Source of the DNA: Amycolatopsis japonica
Lineage (GTDB): Bacteria > Actinomycetota > Actinomycetes > Mycobacteriales > Pseudonocardiaceae
NCBI RefSeq assembly: GCF_000732925.1
Contig: NZ_CP008954.1
Coordinates: 28,540-92,539 of the forward strand
Direction: 5' to 3'
DNA length: 64,000 nucleotides
Part shown: in pieces, positions 48,340 through 56,830 of the stretch
How positions within the stretch are numbered: the stretch's first letter is position 1
How the letters are laid out: every line of letters begins with the position of its first letter
The notes under the pieces: generated by a model
Told to the model about the DNA's origin: nothing
The model's database searches: none
Seen by the model: the letters and a program-made list of their open reading frames with translations, nothing else
Made by a program: the position numbers and the translations under genes

Positions 48340-49277
48340 GGTCGTGCTCCGGTTGTGAGTCCGCGCGCGGGCGTGCAGGAACGCCAGGCGTGGGAGGTGG
48401 TCCGGACAACGAGAGGGCGCGCGGGTATGCGGCGGCTCGGGCTGTGCCGGGAGAACCCTCGACGGGGTGCGACGAACGTGCGGTCCGGGCTGTTGGGCCC
48501 GCAGGGTTGACCGCGTGGACGTGCTGGCGTCGTGGGTGGGAAGTAACCCCTGATCAGCCGTTAGGTCAGCTGGCGGGGCTGAGCCGCCCGCGAGGAGGCG
48601 GGCGGTGCGACGATCGTCTGATCTCTACGGCGTTAGGCCGGAGATGTGACGCTCGTATCGGCTTGACGTCGCCGTGTCGTGGGTACGATCCACGCTGGCC
48701 CCCTGGTGCTCGTTTTTATCGGAAGGAACGAGTCTGGGGCGGTGAGACGGTCTTCGACTGTCTCGGCCTCGGGGTGGATTGTGCTGATCCACCCCGAGGC
48801 TCCGCCTGACAAACTCGGTTGTTGCATACTCAACGAAACCTATGTTAGTGATGGTCCCCAACCAATAACAGGGCCGTAACACATAGATCTCCGAAAAAGA
48901 GTCGCAGCCGCCATTTGGGTGACGTGTTTTCGTGACAATTCCGAGACTGAAACCTGTAACGATCACCGCGCCGGTGTCACTCACCAGGGACGACGTTCCA
49001 CTACCGCCGAGTAGGTGAGGCAAGGGTAACCGCAGGTGGGAAGGGTCCTCGACCGTCCACAGTGACCGGACACACACCCTCCGAACTTGATCACCTTCGG
49101 TGCCGGATCGATCACCTCCGGTGAATCCGGAATTGCGTGCTACGCGGACTGCGGCATTTGCACTAGCCCCGGAAATGTCACAGTAACGACAAAGGGGTGT
49201 CCGGCGATAAATAGTGTTCGCCATTGTGGATTTCGAGCGCAATTGAGCGCGCAGCTCCTCCGCTGACGACCACGGCC
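48340..49277. other. 938-base gene-free region upstream of the Rep-like operon
   Basis: No credible gene on either strand. Relatively AT-rich from about 48830 to 48960. It holds TTGACG (48668) with TACGAT 15 bases on, and a strong inverted repeat (48768-48802). It must contain the promoter of the gene at 48339 and is a reasonable place for an origin, but no iterons were seen. Confidence 0.5.
48768..48802. ncRNA. strong hairpin, possible small RNA
   Basis: GCCTCGGGGTGGAT and its complement around a 7-base loop, preceded by a second stem (GAGACGGTC/GACTGTCTC). It might belong to a small RNA starting near 48690 or be a terminator. Confidence 0.35.
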
Positions 49278-49658
49278 TCACGTCGGGAACGCGTAGTAGC
49301 CGCCACGCGGGGTCACATGCTCGTCCAGCGCCGCGAAGAACTCCGCCATCGCCTCGCGTTCCCAGCTCGGGGCGCCGCCGTCCGCGGTGCGCTCCAGGTA
49401 GCGCCTGGTGCTCTCCCATTCCTCCACCACCTTCGCCGTCGACTCGTTCGAGATCAGCCACCGGGCGTGGCCTGCCGGGGTTCCGCCGCGCACGGCGGGT
49501 TTCAGCCCAGCGCGCAGGGCGTCCTCTTCGGACATGGCGAACGTCGACCACGGGGCGCCGTTCTGCTCGGCGGCGCCCGCCGGCTTGTGCCCGGCGGGGG
49601 CCGGTGCCCGCCGCGCGGGGGCGGCGGGCACCGGCCATGACCACTTGCTGGCCTTCAC
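49278..49658 (-). CDS. unknown protein coupled to the Sak4-like gene
   Basis: 126 residues. Pro/Ala-rich start (PVPAAPARRAPAPAGHKPAG) and an acidic helical end with WEREAMAEFFAALDEHV. GTG at 49658 overlaps the upstream stop (GTGA). Confidence 0.72.
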   Translation of the reverse strand: MKASKWSWPVPAAPARRAPAPAGHKPAGAAEQNGAPWSTFAMSEEDALRAGLKPAVRGGTPAGHARWLISNESTAKVVEEWESTRRYLERTADGGAPSWEREAMAEFFAALDEHVTPRGGYYAFPT

Positions 49659-50998
49659 GACGCGCCTTCCTCGGCGTCGTCCTCGCCCTGAATCGCCTGC
49701 TCGATCGCGGCCGCGATGATCTCTTGACGCTGGTCCTTCTCCAGTGCGCTGTACTCGCGCAGCGTCGTAAGGATCAGGCGCCGGTCTTCCATGGTCAGCA
49801 GGTTCGGGTTCTCCACCGGATGCTTCACCACGTCGGCCAACACCCGGATCTGGTTCTCCAAGTCCCGGACTTCCAGGTACTCCAGGCCCGCCTTGATCGC
49901 CACGAGCAGCTGCTCTCCGGTCATCTCCGTGACGGGCTTCCCCTGGGTGTCCGCCGAGGTCTGCGCGGGCGCGGCCGGGGGCCGCTGGGGACGCTGCTGA
50001 GCCTGCTGGCGGTTCTGCGGCGGCCGCCCGTCACCTTGGGCGCGGGCGTCCCGTTCGGCCAGGCGACGGCTCTCCTCTTCGCGGTCCTCGTCCGCGCCGT
50101 CGCGGCGCACCTCCCGGCTGTACGCCTTGGCGGGGTCGCACTTCATGTAATCGAAGATCAGCCATTCCAGCGGGTTCCGGTCCTTCGGTGGCTCCACGGC
50201 CTCGTCTTCGGACTGGATGCCCGCGAACACCGAGCGGCAGCCGACGACCTCGACCTTCGCGCGACGGCCGCGCGTGCCGCGCCGGACACGGAGGATCGCC
50301 GTCGAGTCGAACGACAGGTCCTTCTGCGCCTGCGTCGACCACACCTTGTCCCCGGTGGGGTTGCCGTCGTCGCCGATCGCCGAGACGTCGCGGCCGCGCG
50401 CGGTGTAGACGACGATGCCGGGGATCGCGGCGAGCAGGTTCAGGATCTCGTAGTGCTTGTCGATCACCGGGTTCCAGTAGTTGGGTCCGGCGTTGATCTC
50501 CGCGTTCGGGTCCTGCCGCAGGATCGCGCGGTTCTTCTTCGACTGCCTGGCCCGCCACTTCGCGAGCGCGCCGAGGGCTTTCCACTCCCCCGACATGGAG
50601 TCGATGCACACCAGGATGGGCTTCTCCCCGGCGGCGAGAGCGGCCTTCCCGACGTGGCGCAGCCACGCCAGGCGCTCCATGAAGTCGGCGAGGTTCGTGA
50701 AGTTCACGACCTGGTAGTTCGCGCCGGGAACGGCGCCGTACTGCTGTGCGGTGCCCTCGAAACCGAATTCGAGCCAGAACGCGCGGCCGACCTTTTCACT
50801 GCCGGTGAATTCGGCGAGGAGCCAGGACTTCCCGGCCTTTTCCTCGCCTTCGACCAGGACCATCGGCCACGGCACCGCGCCGGTCGGCGTCTCGGTCGGC
50901 ACCAGCTTGAGCAGGCGTTCCAGCTCGGCGGTTGCCTTGTCGAGCGAGGTCCCGGCGCCGGTCGGTGTGCTGCCCGGGGCGTCGAGTGTTGCGGTCAT
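49655..50998 (-). CDS. RecA-fold ATPase of the Sak4 recombinase type
   Basis: 447 residues. Walker A GEEKAGKS (51-58) and Walker B ILVCIDSMSG (about 128-137) in a RecA-like core, then a Gln/Arg/Pro-rich linker and a helical end. Phage Sak4 proteins anneal or exchange single strands during replication. ATG at 50998 with GAGGAAG. The leader holds a hairpin and a decayed start motif (GTCAGAAACG). It would serve the phage with RusA and endonuclease VII. Confidence 0.82.
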   Translation of the reverse strand: MTATLDAPGSTPTGAGTSLDKATAELERLLKLVPTETPTGAVPWPMVLVEGEEKAGKSWLLAEFTGSEKVGRAFWLEFGFEGTAQQYGAVPGANYQVVNFTNLADFMERLAWLRHVGKAALAAGEKPILVCIDSMSGEWKALGALAKWRARQSKKNRAILRQDPNAEINAGPNYWNPVIDKHYEILNLLAAIPGIVVYTARGRDVSAIGDDGNPTGDKVWSTQAQKDLSFDSTAILRVRRGTRGRRAKVEVVGCRSVFAGIQSEDEAVEPPKDRNPLEWLIFDYMKCDPAKAYSREVRRDGADEDREEESRRLAERDARAQGDGRPPQNRQQAQQRPQRPPAAPAQTSADTQGKPVTEMTGEQLLVAIKAGLEYLEVRDLENQIRVLADVVKHPVENPNLLTMEDRRLILTTLREYSALEKDQRQEIIAAAIEQAIQGEDDAEEGAS

Positions 50999-51006
50999 TT
51001 CTTCCT

Positions 51007-51016
51007 CGTTTCTGAC
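51007..51016 (-). promoter_or_regulatory. degenerate start motif before the Sak4-like gene
   Basis: GTCAGAAACG lies 8 bases before the start codon, with a 10-bp hairpin (51032-51059) just upstream in the leader. Confidence 0.5.
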
Positions 51017-51091
51017 ATGACGGTCCCCTGACGCGCTTTCGTATCGGACCGAAAGCGCGCTTTATGAACAGTTTGTTTTGGGGATGCCGAA

Positions 51092-51136
51092 ACGCTATTC
51101 GGAATGGCAATCAGATGTCAATAAGCATTATTTGAC
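51092..51136 (-). promoter_or_regulatory. variant palindrome promoter for the Sak4-like gene
   Basis: GTCAAATAATGCTTATTGAC (51117-51136) gives -35 TTGACA; 18 bp; TAGCGT (51092-51097). Same outer half-sites as the module operators but an AT-rich centre. Confidence 0.75.
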
Positions 51137-51154
51137 GTCTGTTCTTAATGAATC

Positions 51155-51183
51155 AGGCCCGAGACGAATTCCGTCTCGGGCCT
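51155..51183 (-). terminator. 12-bp terminator hairpin
   Basis: AGGCCCGAGACG and its complement, 5-base loop, between the gene at 51246 and the Sak4 promoter. Confidence 0.75.
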
Positions 51184-51245
51184 GTTCGATGACTTCCGCG
51201 GCTGGCGTCCTATGGGTACAGGTGTGCCGTCGCGCAGCCCGTACT

Positions 51246-51479
51246 TTAGCAGCTTTCCGCAGGTGAGCGAGGCTCCTCGCCCCAGTGTTCGCGGTTGCGG
51301 TCCGCCTGGGCGCGGAGCATCTGCACGCGGCCGGTTTTGCCGAGCTCGTCGAGCTGATCCGCGAGCTCGTCGAGGCGGCGGGCGCGGCGTCTCGCCGCCC
51401 TGCGTTGCAGGCGGCGGACGCCGAGCAGCACCGCGAGGCCGTAGCTGGCGCGGGCCCGCAGTTCGGGGCCGGTCAGCAT
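51246..51479 (-). CDS. small basic helical protein
   Basis: 77 residues, Arg-rich (GVRRLQRRAARRRARRLDEL). ATG at 51479 overlaps the upstream stop as TGATG. Possible nucleic-acid binder. Confidence 0.7.
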   Translation of the reverse strand: MLTGPELRARASYGLAVLLGVRRLQRRAARRRARRLDELADQLDELGKTGRVQMLRAQADRNREHWGEEPRSPAESC

Positions 51480-51742
51480 CAGCTGATCTCCCAGAAGCCG
51501 TGTTCGGTCGCGGTCAGCTCCCGCACCTCGCACGGCACGCCGTCGTCGGCGGATGTGGCGAAGGCCCAGGACAGCGGGGTCCGTCTGCTCGGCTTCGGCT
51601 CGACGCTGAGTTCCCGGAGGCCGGCGGCCCAGAGCCATCCTTCCTGCTGCCGCACGAGGTACGGAGTCTTCGACGGCTTGGTGTCGATCAGGACGGTGAC
51701 GTTGGCGGCGGGTTCGGTGTCGCCGGTGCGCCAGGTGCTCAT
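51479..51742 (-). CDS. unknown 87-residue protein
   Basis: NVTVLIDTKPSKTPYLVRQQ is beta-rich; ends in HGFWEIS. ATG at 51742 overlaps the upstream stop (ATGA). Confidence 0.7.
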   Translation of the reverse strand: MSTWRTGDTEPAANVTVLIDTKPSKTPYLVRQQEGWLWAAGLRELSVEPKPSRRTPLSWAFATSADDGVPCEVRELTATEHGFWEIS

Positions 51743-51981
51743 GCGGTGGCCTTTCCAGGGTGAAGGTGGACGGTTCGGGTCATGCGGGTGGCGAGGTGGT
51801 CGAGGAAGGCCGGGAGGCGTTCGCTGTCGTCGAACGGGTCCAGGTCGGTACCGCGGATCTCGGCGGCGAGGTCCGGGCGTTCGCGCTTGAGCTGGTTGAA
51901 GGCGGCTTGTCCTTCGCGCTGGTCGGGGTGGTCGTCGTGGTACTCGGCGGCGCGGCGCAGGTATCGCTCGAACTCGGTCAC
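51739..51981 (-). CDS. unknown 80-residue protein
   Basis: Acidic N-terminal helix (ERYLRRAAEYHDDHPDQREG) and a His-rich end. GTG at 51981 overlaps the upstream stop (GTGA). Confidence 0.68.
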   Translation of the reverse strand: MTEFERYLRRAAEYHDDHPDQREGQAAFNQLKRERPDLAAEIRGTDLDPFDDSERLPAFLDHLATRMTRTVHLHPGKATA

Positions 51982-52358
51982 GGCTGCGGCTCCGGGAACA
52001 GGCTCGGCTCCGGACCTTCGGCCAGGCGGGGCCCGGCCTGGCGTTCGTCGAGCGCGAGCGCCCACCGCGCGGACGCGGCGCCGATCTCGATCAGGTGGTC
52101 GCGCAGCCGTGTCGGGTCGAGTTCGGCGAAGGCGGCGGTGACGTGCTGCATGAGGACGGCGCGGTGCGTGAGCCGACCTCCGGCGCTGTCGGCGGCGACG
52201 AGCTCGGCGGCCTTCGCCGCGGCGTGCCGGTCGTGCGGGCGGCCGGTGCCGTCCGGGAGCGGGCCGAGGCCGGCGGCCGCGGCCGCGCGGTCCTGCGCGG
52301 TGCACGCGGTGAAGACCTCGCCGAGGACGCGATGCGTGGAGGCTCGTCCGGGGATCAC
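51978..52358 (-). CDS. unknown 126-residue protein
   Basis: Helical; HRVLGEVFTACTAQDRAAAA and ALALDERQAGPRLAEGPEPS. GTG at 52358. Coupled on both sides by GTGA overlaps. Confidence 0.68.
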   Translation of the reverse strand: MIPGRASTHRVLGEVFTACTAQDRAAAAAGLGPLPDGTGRPHDRHAAAKAAELVAADSAGGRLTHRAVLMQHVTAAFAELDPTRLRDHLIEIGAASARWALALDERQAGPRLAEGPEPSLFPEPQP

Positions 52359-52762
52359 GCGTTCGCCGCCTGGTCGTCGACGAGGGTGAGCGCCGAGGGC
52401 GGCAGGTGCAGCGGCTTCTGGCCGTCGTCGAGCCGCACGAGCACGTCGACAGGCGCCAGGATCTCGCCGCCGAGGTTGACGGTGGGGCCGATCGTGACCC
52501 GCTGGCCGGGCTTGAAGCCGCCCGGCATGACGAAGACGCCGTGAGCGAGGAGCTTGCGGGCGATGACTTCGGCGGTCTGGACGATCGCCTCGTCGAGGAT
52601 GGTTCCAGCGGGGTCGGGTTCGTCCTGGCGGAAGTCGTTGAGCTTCGCGAGGGCACGGAGGCGCTGACCGACGAAGTCTTCGATGGTCCCCATGATCCGG
52701 TCGTCGTCCTTCACCGCGCTGGCGATCAGGTCGACGAGCAGAGGCTCGGCTGGTGCGGTCAT
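52355..52762 (-). CDS. unknown 135-residue protein
   Basis: Helical N-terminal half, then GFKPGQRVTIGPTVNLGGEI, a small beta domain. ATG at 52762 with AAGGA. Confidence 0.72.
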   Translation of the reverse strand: MTAPAEPLLVDLIASAVKDDDRIMGTIEDFVGQRLRALAKLNDFRQDEPDPAGTILDEAIVQTAEVIARKLLAHGVFVMPGGFKPGQRVTIGPTVNLGGEILAPVDVLVRLDDGQKPLHLPPSALTLVDDQAANA

Positions 52763-52866
52763 CGGCGGTTCCTTCGCTGGTAGAGGTGGCGGTCGCGGTT
52801 GGTGGCGCGGCCGTTGAACAGGGCATGGAGGCATCGGCGGACGTAGCGAGTCAGGTCGGTGATCAC
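52759..52866 (-). CDS. 35-residue basic peptide
   Basis: VITDLTRYVRRCLHALFNGR then a basic tail with NRDRHLYQRRNRR. GTG at 52866 overlaps the upstream stop, and its stop overlaps the next start; this tight fit is the reason to call so short a gene. Confidence 0.55.
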   Translation of the reverse strand: MITDLTRYVRRCLHALFNGRATNRDRHLYQRRNRR

Positions 52867-53525
52867 GTGGGCTCCTGGGCGGGGACGACGGCGGCGACGG
52901 CGGAGGGAAGGAATTCGAGGACCGGGTCGACGTCGGGCGGCAGCTGGCGGATGTGGTGCACGAGCGACGTGTCGGCGGCGCGCAGCGGCGGCCGGTCGAA
53001 GGCGAGGGTGAAGAACTCGGGAGGGAACCGGGTCAGCTCGGCGAGCAGGACCAGCGATTCCCACGTCGGGTAGAGCTCGCCGGCCTCCCACATGTCCACC
53101 TGGGGTTCGGTGACGCCGCAGGCTTCGTCGACGCCGGGGCCGTCGAGTCCGCGCAGGTCGAGGGCCTGGGTGATGCGGTGCGGGACGACGTCCCCGGCCG
53201 CCCACGCCTGGTAAGCCCGTTGATCGGGAGAGAACCGCTCGTACCGCTGGTGGGCGGCGCGGATGGCGGCTTCGAGGCGGCCGAGGGCGGCGATCCGGCG
53301 CCCGGCGGCGGCCGGGTCGAGCTTGGCCGCGGGCTGCTCGGCGGGCGGCTGCTTCCGGGCGTCGTGGTAGTCGGCGAGGACCTGGCGGCCACCGGGCCGC
53401 ATCCGGAAGCAGGGTTCGAGCGGGGCCGCGCCGCAGGTCGGGCAGCGCCGGGAGCGCGGGTTGTCCCGCGCGGTGTCGCGCACCGGCCCGGACGGGGACC
53501 AGCGGAAGCCGTCGATGGTGCTCAC
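52863..53525 (-). CDS. zinc-ribbon plus HTH protein
   Basis: 220 residues. CPTCGAAPLEPCFRM is a zinc site (about 31-45); near the end VDEACGVTEPQVDMWEAGEL and SLVLLAELTRFPPEFFTL resemble an XRE-type HTH. GTG at 53525 overlaps the upstream stop (GTGA). Confidence 0.75.
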   Translation of the reverse strand: MSTIDGFRWSPSGPVRDTARDNPRSRRCPTCGAAPLEPCFRMRPGGRQVLADYHDARKQPPAEQPAAKLDPAAAGRRIAALGRLEAAIRAAHQRYERFSPDQRAYQAWAAGDVVPHRITQALDLRGLDGPGVDEACGVTEPQVDMWEAGELYPTWESLVLLAELTRFPPEFFTLAFDRPPLRAADTSLVHHIRQLPPDVDPVLEFLPSAVAAVVPAQEPT

Positions 53526-54394
53526 GCCGCGATCCCCTCCTCGAACAGGTCCAGCTGGCCGCCGATGGGCTCCGGCGAGCGGAGGGAGTGGATCAGACGC
53601 CCCCGCCACGTCAGGGCGTAGTCGAGGCAGGACACGCACTTCTTGTGCGTGCCGACGCAGCCCGGTAGCGGCTCGCTGTGCCGGGCGTCGACCGACCACG
53701 CTTCGCTGTCGGACGTGGCGAGGAGATGGCCGACGCGGCGGATGCCGAGGGTCTTAACCCCGTAGCCGTGCAAGCGGATGCCAGGCGCCGCCGCGGTGAT
53801 CGCCCGGATGATCGCGACGATTTCGCTGGTGGCCTGGCGGCGGCAGAGCGAGCCGACACCGACCGGTCCGGCGAGCAGGTCGACGCCAGCGGCGAGGTAC
53901 TTCCGGATGTGGGCGACGTAGTCGTGGGGCGTGCCGCCCTGGAGCGTCGGGATGAACTTCGAGTCGCCGACCGTGCGGAAGTGCTGATTCCAGCGGGCGG
54001 TCAGCTCGAGGTAGTTCTCGGTGGTGCGGTCCTGGTGCTCGTCGACGTCGAGGCCGGTCTTGGCGAGGATGTGGTCCTCGCACATCCAGTCTTGGATGCC
54101 GACCATCACCGGCGGGCCGATCCAGTGGTGGTATTCGGCGACGGCGGTGACGTACTCGCGCGGGTCGGTGCGCCAGTACCCGTGTTCCTCCAGCTCCGTG
54201 CGGGGTGTGCCGTCCGGGATGGAGTCGAGCATCGAGAAGGCCCCGGAGTCGACCATGTACGGCGGGAGACCGCGATCGCGCCGGACCCACCAGGTGGTGC
54301 GCTGGAGCCGCTGGTGGGCGATGCACACCGGGACCGGCGCGGCGAGGTGCCGGGGTTCGGAGATGCCCAGGAAGAAGTCGGTCTCGACGTTCAC
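53522..54394 (-). CDS. DpdA/TGT-like (DUF7221) protein
   Basis: 290 residues. VDSGAFSM, MVGIQDWMCEDHI, FIPTLQGGTPHDYV, VGVGSLCRRQATSEI and LHGYGVKT follow the order of motifs in tRNA-guanine transglycosylase-like DpdA proteins; a late CVSCLDYALTWRG holds two Cys. DpdA inserts 7-deazaguanine into DNA in some phages and islands. No preQ0 synthesis gene is present here, so substrate and DNA versus RNA target are open. GTG at 54394 overlaps the upstream stop. Confidence 0.78.
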   Translation of the reverse strand: MNVETDFFLGISEPRHLAAPVPVCIAHQRLQRTTWWVRRDRGLPPYMVDSGAFSMLDSIPDGTPRTELEEHGYWRTDPREYVTAVAEYHHWIGPPVMVGIQDWMCEDHILAKTGLDVDEHQDRTTENYLELTARWNQHFRTVGDSKFIPTLQGGTPHDYVAHIRKYLAAGVDLLAGPVGVGSLCRRQATSEIVAIIRAITAAAPGIRLHGYGVKTLGIRRVGHLLATSDSEAWSVDARHSEPLPGCVGTHKKCVSCLDYALTWRGRLIHSLRSPEPIGGQLDLFEEGIAA

Positions 54395-54891
54395 GGCCGT
54401 CTCCGCTGGGGTGCCTGGTAGGCGGCGAGGGTCGCGTCCAGCCGGTCGTCGAAGGACCGCGCGGGGTCTTGGAGACGGGACCAGCGGGCGAGCAGCTCTT
54501 CCCCGGCCGGGGTGAGCTTGAGCTGGTTGCCCTTGAGCCACACCCGCCCGAAGCGGTGCTTCTTCGCCGGGGCGAGGACGACGTACTTCTTGTTCGCGGC
54601 GAACTGGCGGGCGGCGCGCTCCTCCGGCAGGTGGAAGAAGTCCTTGAGCTGGTCGGCGCGTTTGCGGGTGTCGGCCAGGTCGCATTGCGGGTCGGCGAGG
54701 TCTGCGCGGCCGGTCCACACGTTGACCCGGAGCACGAGGTGCCCGGCGCCGATGAGGTGGAGCGCGCGGTAGTGCGGCCACGCGGAACGGGTCACGGGCC
54801 GGTCGACCGGAGCGGGGACCGCGGGGAGTTCGGAGAGCTCCCACAGCGCCGGAGCGTCCTCGGTGGACGCGTCCATCAGGGACGAATTCAT
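54391..54891 (-). CDS. unknown helical protein with operator over its start
   Basis: 166 residues, basic in the middle (ANKKYVVLAPAKKHRFGRVW). ATG at 54891 lies in operator 1 of the site at 54890, so expression is tied to that repressor. First gene of a long operon down to 51246. No family recognised. Confidence 0.72.
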   Translation of the reverse strand: MNSSLMDASTEDAPALWELSELPAVPAPVDRPVTRSAWPHYRALHLIGAGHLVLRVNVWTGRADLADPQCDLADTRKRADQLKDFFHLPEERAARQFAANKKYVVLAPAKKHRFGRVWLKGNQLKLTPAGEELLARWSRLQDPARSFDDRLDATLAAYQAPQRRRP

Positions 54892-54989
54892 GCAAGAAAA
54901 TCTTGCATATGCGGGCATCAGATGGCCAGGGTTTTATGCAAGATTTTCTTGCATAAACCGTGACGGCTGGCCGCAAGAAAATCTGGCAT
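54890..54989. promoter_or_regulatory. three copies of the ATGCAAGAAAATCTTGCAT operator
   Basis: ATGCAAGAAAATCTTGCAT (54890-54908), ATGCAAGATTTTCTTGCAT (54936-54954), and a decayed CCGCAAGAAAATCTGGCAT (54971-54989). They lie between divergent genes at 54891 and 54999; the CATGAT at 54986 could be a -10 for a leaderless start at 54999. Confidence 0.75.
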
Positions 54990-54998
54990 GATGCGCGC

Positions 54999-55385
54999 GT
55001 GCCACCCAACGAAGTCCCCGGGGAATCCGACGCGCTGGAGCGTCGTCGTGCGGCCGCGCGACGACGTCTTAAGCACATCCGCAAGGCCCGGGAGGACGAG
55101 CCCGCCGCAGTGCTGGAAGCCGTCAATGCGGGGATCGAGAAGAACGAGATCGCGGCCCTCCTCGGCGTCACCCGACAGACGGTTCGCATGAGGCTCAAGT
55201 CGGGAAACCAGCAGGGAACCGCAGGTCAAAGCAGGGATTTCCCCAACGGCCTCCCCGCCGGGGACGGTGGGGAGGCCGGGGAATCCCCGACGTCGACCGG
55301 TCCCCGCAAGCAGGCTGACGGGGAGCCTTCCCCGGGGACGGGGACACCCGAATCCTCGGGGAGCGAACCCAGCGCGACGCACTGA
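54999..55385 (+). CDS. HTH regulator, candidate binder of the adjacent operators
   Basis: 128 residues. HTH at about 48-70 (KNEIAALLGVTRQTVRMRL) behind a basic coil; a Gly/Pro/Ser-rich tail encoded by GGGGA/TCCCC-rich DNA. GTG at 54999, about 7 bases after a CATGAT box, so possibly leaderless. Likely represses its own promoter and the operon at 54891. Confidence 0.72.
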   Translation: MPPNEVPGESDALERRRAAARRRLKHIRKAREDEPAAVLEAVNAGIEKNEIAALLGVTRQTVRMRLKSGNQQGTAGQSRDFPNGLPAGDGGEAGESPTSTGPRKQADGEPSPGTGTPESSGSEPSATH

Positions 55386-55444
55386 GTCCCCGCGCCGCGG
55401 GGACGGGGACGGCTCCCCGCGGCGCTACGCTGAGGAGGCACCCC

Positions 55445-55507
55445 GTGTGCATCCTCTACGCGGAGGACGCCCCCGGTTTGGCCACCGGGGGCACGCGCAG
55501 AGGATGA
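55445..55507 (+). CDS. 20-residue ORF with strong RBS
   Basis: Starts CILYAEDAP after the initiator and ends TRRG. GAGGAGG lies six bases before the GTG, and a hairpin (GCCCCCGGT with its complement) lies inside it. It ends 25 bases before the XRE gene. It may be a leader peptide or a peptide partner of that regulator; it may also be fortuitous. Confidence 0.4.
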   Translation: MCILYAEDAPGLATGGTRRG

Positions 55508-55532
55508 CCCCCGCGTAGAAGGCAGGTCCGTC

Positions 55533-56747
55533 ATGGACGAGCGCGCAGAGTCCCTTGCGTCGACGATCAAGACGAAACGCAAGAACGTGAAGATGACTCA
55601 ACGGGAACTGGCCGAACGTGCTGACCTGAGCATCGCGACGATTCGGGCATTGGAACAGGGCTTGCGGACCGGGTCGGTCGGCACCCTTCAGGCAGTCGCC
55701 CACGCCCTCGATGTCACCATCGCCGACCTGCTGGCGAAGGCGAAGGCGCTCCCCGGAGATAGCCCGGATTCAGGCATTGTGGCGATTCGGCGCGTACTGA
55801 CCTCCGTTGACGACCTCCTCGACGACGTCGTCGAAACCGACGAGCCGGTCAGCCTTCGGGCAACGTCACGAGACTCCACCTACGCGTGGGGTGCGTATTG
55901 GGGTGGCCGGTACGAAGAGCTGACCGCGCTCCTGGCGCAGGCGATGATCCGCGCCCGCGCGGCCGAACACGCCAGCCCGACCAAGGACCGCGAGGCCGTA
56001 GCCGACAAACTCGCCCAGCTGTACCAGGTCGCCAGCTGCACGCTGGTACATCTCGGGCACCCCGACACAGCATGGCTGGCCTGGGATCGGGCAAAGCAGG
56101 CCGCCAAGCGCGGCAGCGATCCACTTCGCGTTTCCGCGCTCCAGGGCAGCGCCTCATGGCTCCTGCTGACCGAAGGCCGGTACGAAGATTCGGTGCAGGT
56201 GGCGACCAGGGCCGCCGAGAAGATCGAGGTCGATGGAAAGGCGTCGCTTCCGCAGCTGTCCGTGTACGGCAACCTCATGCTGTCCGCGGCCACCGCCACG
56301 GGCCGAAACGTCAAGCTGCGAACCCGAGCAGCGAAAGCGGACGACTACCTCAAAGAGGCCCGCGCTGTCGCTGAGCGGACCGGCGAGCGCAACGACTACG
56401 AATCGGCCTTCGGACGCCAGCAGGTGATCATGCAGACCACTGACGTTCAAGTGGTCACCGAGCAGTACACCAAGGCCCTGCGAACCGCGCGAGGGATGCC
56501 CCGCGAAGCCGGCCTTCCGCTAGCAGCTCGTTCCCGTCATCTCACGGACGTCGCTTACTCGTTGGCCCGGCTCGGTAAGGACGACCACGCCTCGAACACA
56601 GTCCTGTCGATCGCCGCGAGCGCTCCGGACTGGATCGAACACCAGACCTTTTACAAGCACGTCGTGGGCGAGCTCGATGCCCGGCTGATGAGAACCCCGC
56701 TGCATGAGCTGGCTCAGAAGATCGGCGCAAACAGCGAAGGGTCGTAA
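55533..56747 (+). CDS. XRE regulator with helical-repeat C-terminal domain
   Basis: 404 residues. HTH at about 15-60 (MTQRELAERADLSIATIRALEQG), then about 300 residues of helices in TPR-like pairs (for example AEHASPTKDREAVADKLAQL and YLKEARAVAERTGERNDYES). This layout is common in Streptomyces regulators and is shared with peptide-responsive RRNPP proteins. ATG at 55533. Ligand unknown. Confidence 0.85.
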   Translation: MDERAESLASTIKTKRKNVKMTQRELAERADLSIATIRALEQGLRTGSVGTLQAVAHALDVTIADLLAKAKALPGDSPDSGIVAIRRVLTSVDDLLDDVVETDEPVSLRATSRDSTYAWGAYWGGRYEELTALLAQAMIRARAAEHASPTKDREAVADKLAQLYQVASCTLVHLGHPDTAWLAWDRAKQAAKRGSDPLRVSALQGSASWLLLTEGRYEDSVQVATRAAEKIEVDGKASLPQLSVYGNLMLSAATATGRNVKLRTRAAKADDYLKEARAVAERTGERNDYESAFGRQQVIMQTTDVQVVTEQYTKALRTARGMPREAGLPLAARSRHLTDVAYSLARLGKDDHASNTVLSIAASAPDWIEHQTFYKHVVGELDARLMRTPLHELAQKIGANSEGS

Positions 56748-56830
56748 CTCTTCGTAGCGCACTAGTCCGAAAGAGTAGTGCTACAAGGCGTAGTACCTGC
56801 TCAAGCTCAACCGCCCTTAACGTCTTCGCC

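Noticed and set aside
48625..49644. 339-residue minus frame over the 48.3-49.3 kb gap
   Set aside because: Low-complexity Arg/Ser-rich, no RBS, and it overlaps the better gene at 49278.
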